Positions 60,501 through 64,000 of a stretch of 64,000 nucleotides of DNA are shown piece after piece. The DNA comes from Cenococcum geophilum 1.58. Its lineage: Eukaryota > Ascomycota > Dothideomycetes > Gloniales > Gloniaceae. The notes under the pieces were generated by a model. That model was given only the letters and a program-made list of their open reading frames with translations, was not told the DNA's origin and ran no database searches. The position numbers and the translations under genes are program-made. The stretch is from positions 620,001 through 684,000 of the forward strand of contig KV748183.1 of the NCBI GenBank assembly GCA_001692895.1, read 5' to 3'. Each line of letters starts with the position of its first letter. The first letter of the stretch is position 1.

Positions 60501-63002
60501 ATATATCCGCAAAATATACTTAGGATATTTTATGGACCTATTAGATCGATATATACGTCGGACCTCTGTAGTATATTACCCACGACGCTAATAGGAACTT
60601 CATCAGTAAGGAATTCTAGCAGTATGCTACGGCTATGGCTATATTAACAAAAGCTGTTTTAGTTAAGGCGCACTAGTCTATTAGGCTTATTAAGCGAGCT
60701 TACCTAGCCTTACGGAGAGCTTACCAGATTATTACGGACAAGTATAAGGATATTTAAAAGGAACTGGCTTTATAGATGGCCGTAAAAGCTATTAATAATA
60801 CCGCTAGCCCCAACGGACTAGTACCTACCTTCTTAGTTTATAGAGCCTACCTAAGAATAAGCAACCTAGGCCCTTCTGCCCTGTCTATTACGGAACAAGC
60901 AGCTACAATACGGAAGGCAATAACTGAAATAGTTAAGCTACGGGCCAAGTAAGCTATTAATAACGCCCTACACCACCGTAACGGACCTAACACGACCCTA
61001 GTATATAACCTCCCGCTTAACTCTAAAGTCCTTATATAGCGTAAAAGCGGTAGTTAGAATGGACCTTATTGTCTACTAGCCGTAGAAAACGAGACGTGCT
61101 ACGTATAGCTTCCTAGTAGGCTAACCAGCTTCAGAAGCACGTCTATAAAACCCTACTTTCGGCCTAAAAACACCTATAACGTCAAACTAGACGAACTGGA
61201 AGTACCCGTTAAACTAGACGAACCGGAAGTACCCGCCAAATCAGACGAACTAGAAGCACCCTTACCTACCCTAGAAGTCCCTTAGAAACCTACTAAACCT
61301 ACTAAACCTACTATAAAGTATAGTCAAGGACGCCCCCGAAAGCACCCTATAACTAAGAATACCGTAATAGAAAATGACCTAACCTCCGCAGGAATATCCG
61401 CAAGGCAATCTCCGCCTGCGGATATATTAGTTCTAGTATAGGAAACCCCGTTTATGGACTTATAACGTAAAGAGATTAACGGACTACTTAAAAAGGGTGT
61501 CTTTACGGTTATAATAGAGAAAGACGTCCCGCAAGGCGTCTGTATATTTAACTCATGCTTTATTAATAAGATTAAGCACCCTAGTACTAATAAAGCCTTT
61601 AAGAAATTAAGGCTTATTGTACAAGCTTATAATAATAAGGGAAAGAACTTAGTCCTTACGCAATTGCCTATAATTTAATAAGTCAGCCAATAAATTATAC
61701 TTGTACTTGCGCTGGGACTATAGCAAACCAAACCTATAGCCCTATACTTACGGGATATCTCGCAAGCTTACGTGCAGTCTAATACCTACCTAAGTAGGGA
61801 CATCTTTATACAACCACCCCGTGAGCTTAACCTATAACTAGGAACAATTTTATAGGTTATAAAACCTCTTTATGGAGTACTAGAAGCTAGGAACTACTAG
61901 TTTAAAACGTACCATTAGTATTACGTTAGTAAGCTTAAAATGGAATAGTTAACCTATGACCCCTACCTTCTATACAGCCCATCGAACGGCCTTGGTATTG
62001 TTAGACTTTAAATAAATAATACCCTATTCCTAGCAGACCAGACCTTTACGGACGCTGAAGAAACTAAACTATAAAAGGCTAAGTTCTTAGTAAAGCTGTA
62101 AAAGTAGTTAACTAAGCAGAATCCGATTAAGTTTAATAGAGGCCTAATTATATAAAAGGGCAACCTAATTAAGCTAACTTAGGAACGCTAAGCTTAAAAC
62201 CTAAAGCTTNTTATAGNAAAGCCTANNGACCTTANTAGNTCCNNNNGAGANACCTATAAGACCGTAAATATAAAGGACTAATACGCTATATAGCGTGCAA
62301 GAGGTGCCTATATTGCTATAGTCTGCTAACCTAAATCTGCCTATGACTTATCCTTTGCGGCCTAGGCAGTAGATCTATAAAAAGAAAATATTAAGCAGCT
62401 TAATAAGCGCATTTAGTAGCAAATTAATAATGCAGTAAGGGGACTTACTTTTATACCACTAGACCTAAATTCCCTTAGCCTACTAGTATTTACGGACGCC
62501 TCCTTTGCCAATAATAAAGACCTATTATTATAAATTGGCTTTATAATTATACTTACGGACTGTAATTAGAACGCAAATATACTACACTAGTCTTTAATTA
62601 AGTGCAAATAAGTAACCTATAGTATACTAGCTTTTAAACTATATATACTAGCTTATAAATTTAATATAGCAGCTATAATCAAATTAACGGTCTAGAAGAT
62701 TCTATAACTAAAGTAGTTACCCCTGGTTTTATATACCGATTTAAAGTCCCTTTACAACTGCCTAGTTAAACTAGGTATGATATAAGAGAAGAGGCTTATA
62801 GTCGACCTAATGTGCTTATATTAGGCCTACGAACAACGTAAGATTACGGAGGTTAAATAGATTAGTAGTGGAGATAACCTAGTGGACGCTATAACTAAGG
62901 CAAAGCCGTATTAAGCCCTTAAAACCCTAATTAACATAAATAAGCTTAACCTAAAAGTTATAAAATAGGTAGAACGGGACTAACGGAGCACCTATGGTAT
63001 GT

Positions 63003-63240
63003 CTACGGCCCGTTGGAAGGCCGTATGGCTTGTTATACGGTACAGGTGGAAAATGGTAGAAAGCTACGGTGGAATTTAGTGGACTTATATAACCTGCCGA
63101 ATTTTGCAAGGTGGTTAAATTAACCAATTATAATTTTCTATCCCCGGGATAGAAAATCGCTATTGGTTTGCTTAGCACTAGCGCCTTAGCGGCCCTTAAA
63201 ATCTAACTTATAGCTCGTCTACTGCCCGTTAAAAGGCCGT
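63003..63240 (-). repeat. Insert or local duplication near the 3' end of Copia D
   Basis: Absent from the sister copy at the matching place (about 16885). A CTAC-GCCCGTT--AAGGCCGTA block occurs on both sides (about 63004 and 63218), so the event duplicated about 30 bp. The middle matches, in inverse orientation, the 3' end of the Copia fossil at 1200-1270, including GGCGCTAGT and the TTTTCTAT hairpin. Confidence 0.65.
63124..63166. repeat. Palindromic CCAAT...TTTTCTAT...ATTGG hairpin, copy 3
   Basis: Arms of about 21 bp from CCAAT to ATTGG around CCCGGG, in the insert near the 3' end of Copia D. The longest and most symmetrical of the three. Confidence 0.85.
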
Positions 63241-63417
63241 ATGGTTTATTTTACGGACCGTAAGCAGAACTTACGGCTAGCTTGGGGCACCGTTTGGAAG
63301 GCAGCCTAGACGGCACCTTAGGGAGATTTCCTATATATTTTCCTTTGTGTTCTATGGTTTTATTAAAGCAATTACGGAGGCTGTATATAGGTGGTTTCAT
63401 TTTTTAAGTACTGCTAG

Positions 63418-63685
63418 TGTATAATTATAGCACCTGTTGTACTAAACGCGTGCTTATGCGTTCGGTATACCAGGTACGCGTTTACGCGTTTAGTGCACTA
63501 ACCACTTGCTTACGCGTCTGGTGCACTTATGAAGCACTAACTAATTAGGGGGGAGGTATATTAGTATATAGACCACGTAGTCTGCTTCATATAATTGACA
63601 GTCACCATCCAAACAAGTATACGATACTACATGTATTTCGTGCCCGTGGATACGACTTACTTGTGCTATTAAGTTAGTACGAACA
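63418..63685 (+). repeat. 3' LTR of Copia D
   Basis: Starts TGTATAATTATAG and ends TACGAACA. Differs from the 5' copy by transitions only in the parts compared. Confidence 0.93.
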
Positions 63686-64000
63686 GTCTTTAAGAAGATA
63701 GGTAACTTATATAAAGTAAAGCTCCTAGATTTAATTAAAGTTTACCCTATTTTCTCTTTAGATAAACTATAGAAAGCCGTAAATAACCTATTACCTAGAT
63801 AAAAGAATAAACCTCCCCTACTAATCTAAGTTAATAGCGAAGATAAATACGAAATTAAAGAAATACTGGCCTATAAGCTTATAAGGGGAATATTAAAATA
63901 TCGTGTTAGTTAGAAAGGGTATAATCTAGACCCTACTTAGTACCCTATATAGAACTTTATAGGTAGTCCCTATAAGCTTTAAAAGTTTTATAATCGTTAC

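Larger units (their letters stand above)
57323..63685 (+). mobile_element. Copia LTR retrotransposon fossil (D), full length, inside Gypsy A
   Basis: 268-bp LTRs flanked by GTCTT (57318-57322 and 63686-63690). Colinear with the copy at 10211: gag about 58.0-59.5 kb with a knuckle near 59.37 kb (CFMCGKEGC), protease near 59.79 kb, integrase about 60.2-60.9 kb, reverse transcriptase about 61.4-62.3 kb, RNase H to about 62.97 kb. It lacks the palindrome and solo LTR of the sister but has its own insert near the 3' end (63003-63240). Broken by RIP-type changes. A cluster of ambiguous bases lies at 62210-62252. It separates the integrase core of A from its chromodomain. Confidence 0.93.
37536..64000 (+). 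mobile_element. Chromodomain Gypsy LTR retrotransposon fossil (A), split into three pieces
   Basis: Own sequence: 37536-40901, 55973-57322 and 63686 to the window edge. Plus-strand parts: gag about 37.54-38.4 kb, protease about 38.7-38.9 kb, reverse transcriptase about 39.6-40.45 kb, RNase H to 40.9 kb, continued after element B with the end of RNase H, the integrase zinc-binding region and integrase (about 56.0-57.3 kb), then after element D the integrase C-terminus and a chromodomain (about 63.69-64.0 kb, with YRVS-KGY and FIGSPYKL). Broken and RIPped. The 5' LTR could not be defined because the 3' LTR lies outside. It is the oldest layer of the right-hand stack. Confidence 0.88.

Noticed and set aside
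1-64000. CRISPR-like arrays, tRNA or rRNA genes
   Set aside because: Direct repeats here are tandem or LTR type without regular spacers, and no cloverleaf or rRNA segment was recognised by eye. A tRNA scan could still find a decayed one.

Overview
The window reads as transposon-packed, RIP-mutated heterochromatin of a filamentous ascomycete (Pezizomycotina). Almost all of it is AT-rich, poor in CpA/TpG, rich in TpA and full of decayed coding sequence. That is the signature of repeat-induced point mutation, and LTR pairs differ almost only by C/T and G/A changes. I cannot name the species. A secreted exopolygalacturonase in the one gene island suggests a plant-associated fungus.

Left part (1-9946). 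A Copia remnant with a probable LTR is followed by the 3' end of a Tad1-like LINE. A hAT transposon (2874-6368, 8-bp target duplication CTTTCAGT) is nested in the end of a related hAT and itself carries a 638-bp MITE. Next comes a roughly 3-kb island of ordinary composition with the only gene that looks intact, a three-exon GH28 exopolygalacturonase on the minus strand (6858-8349). A short MITE closes the island.

Middle (9947-35492). A gene resembling fungal DUF6589 proteins was split by two chromodomain Gypsy elements (18442-25281 and 25687-33627). Upstream of it a small inverted-repeat MITE was split by a Copia element (10211-17363). That Copia copy carries two little-mutated inserts, a 780-bp near-palindrome and a 187-bp solo LTR. 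All the LTR insertions have 5-bp target duplications, so the order of events can be read.

Tandem-repeat island (35493-37535). This is GC-richer, little-mutated DNA made of CAGGA-type 9-mers, CCTGCCTGT 9-mers, a CCTA tetranucleotide array, a 20-mer array, a 12-mer array and a roughly 396-bp duplication. Its origin is unresolved.

Right part (37536-64000). One plus-strand chromodomain Gypsy element (A) runs off the window. It is interrupted by minus-strand Gypsy B (40902-55972), which contains minus-strand Gypsy C (45548-51737), and further along by Copia D (57323-63685), a sister of the Copia element at 10211. The LTRs of these two Copia copies carry a dense cluster of ACGCGT boxes. I found no tRNA, rRNA or CRISPR feature.
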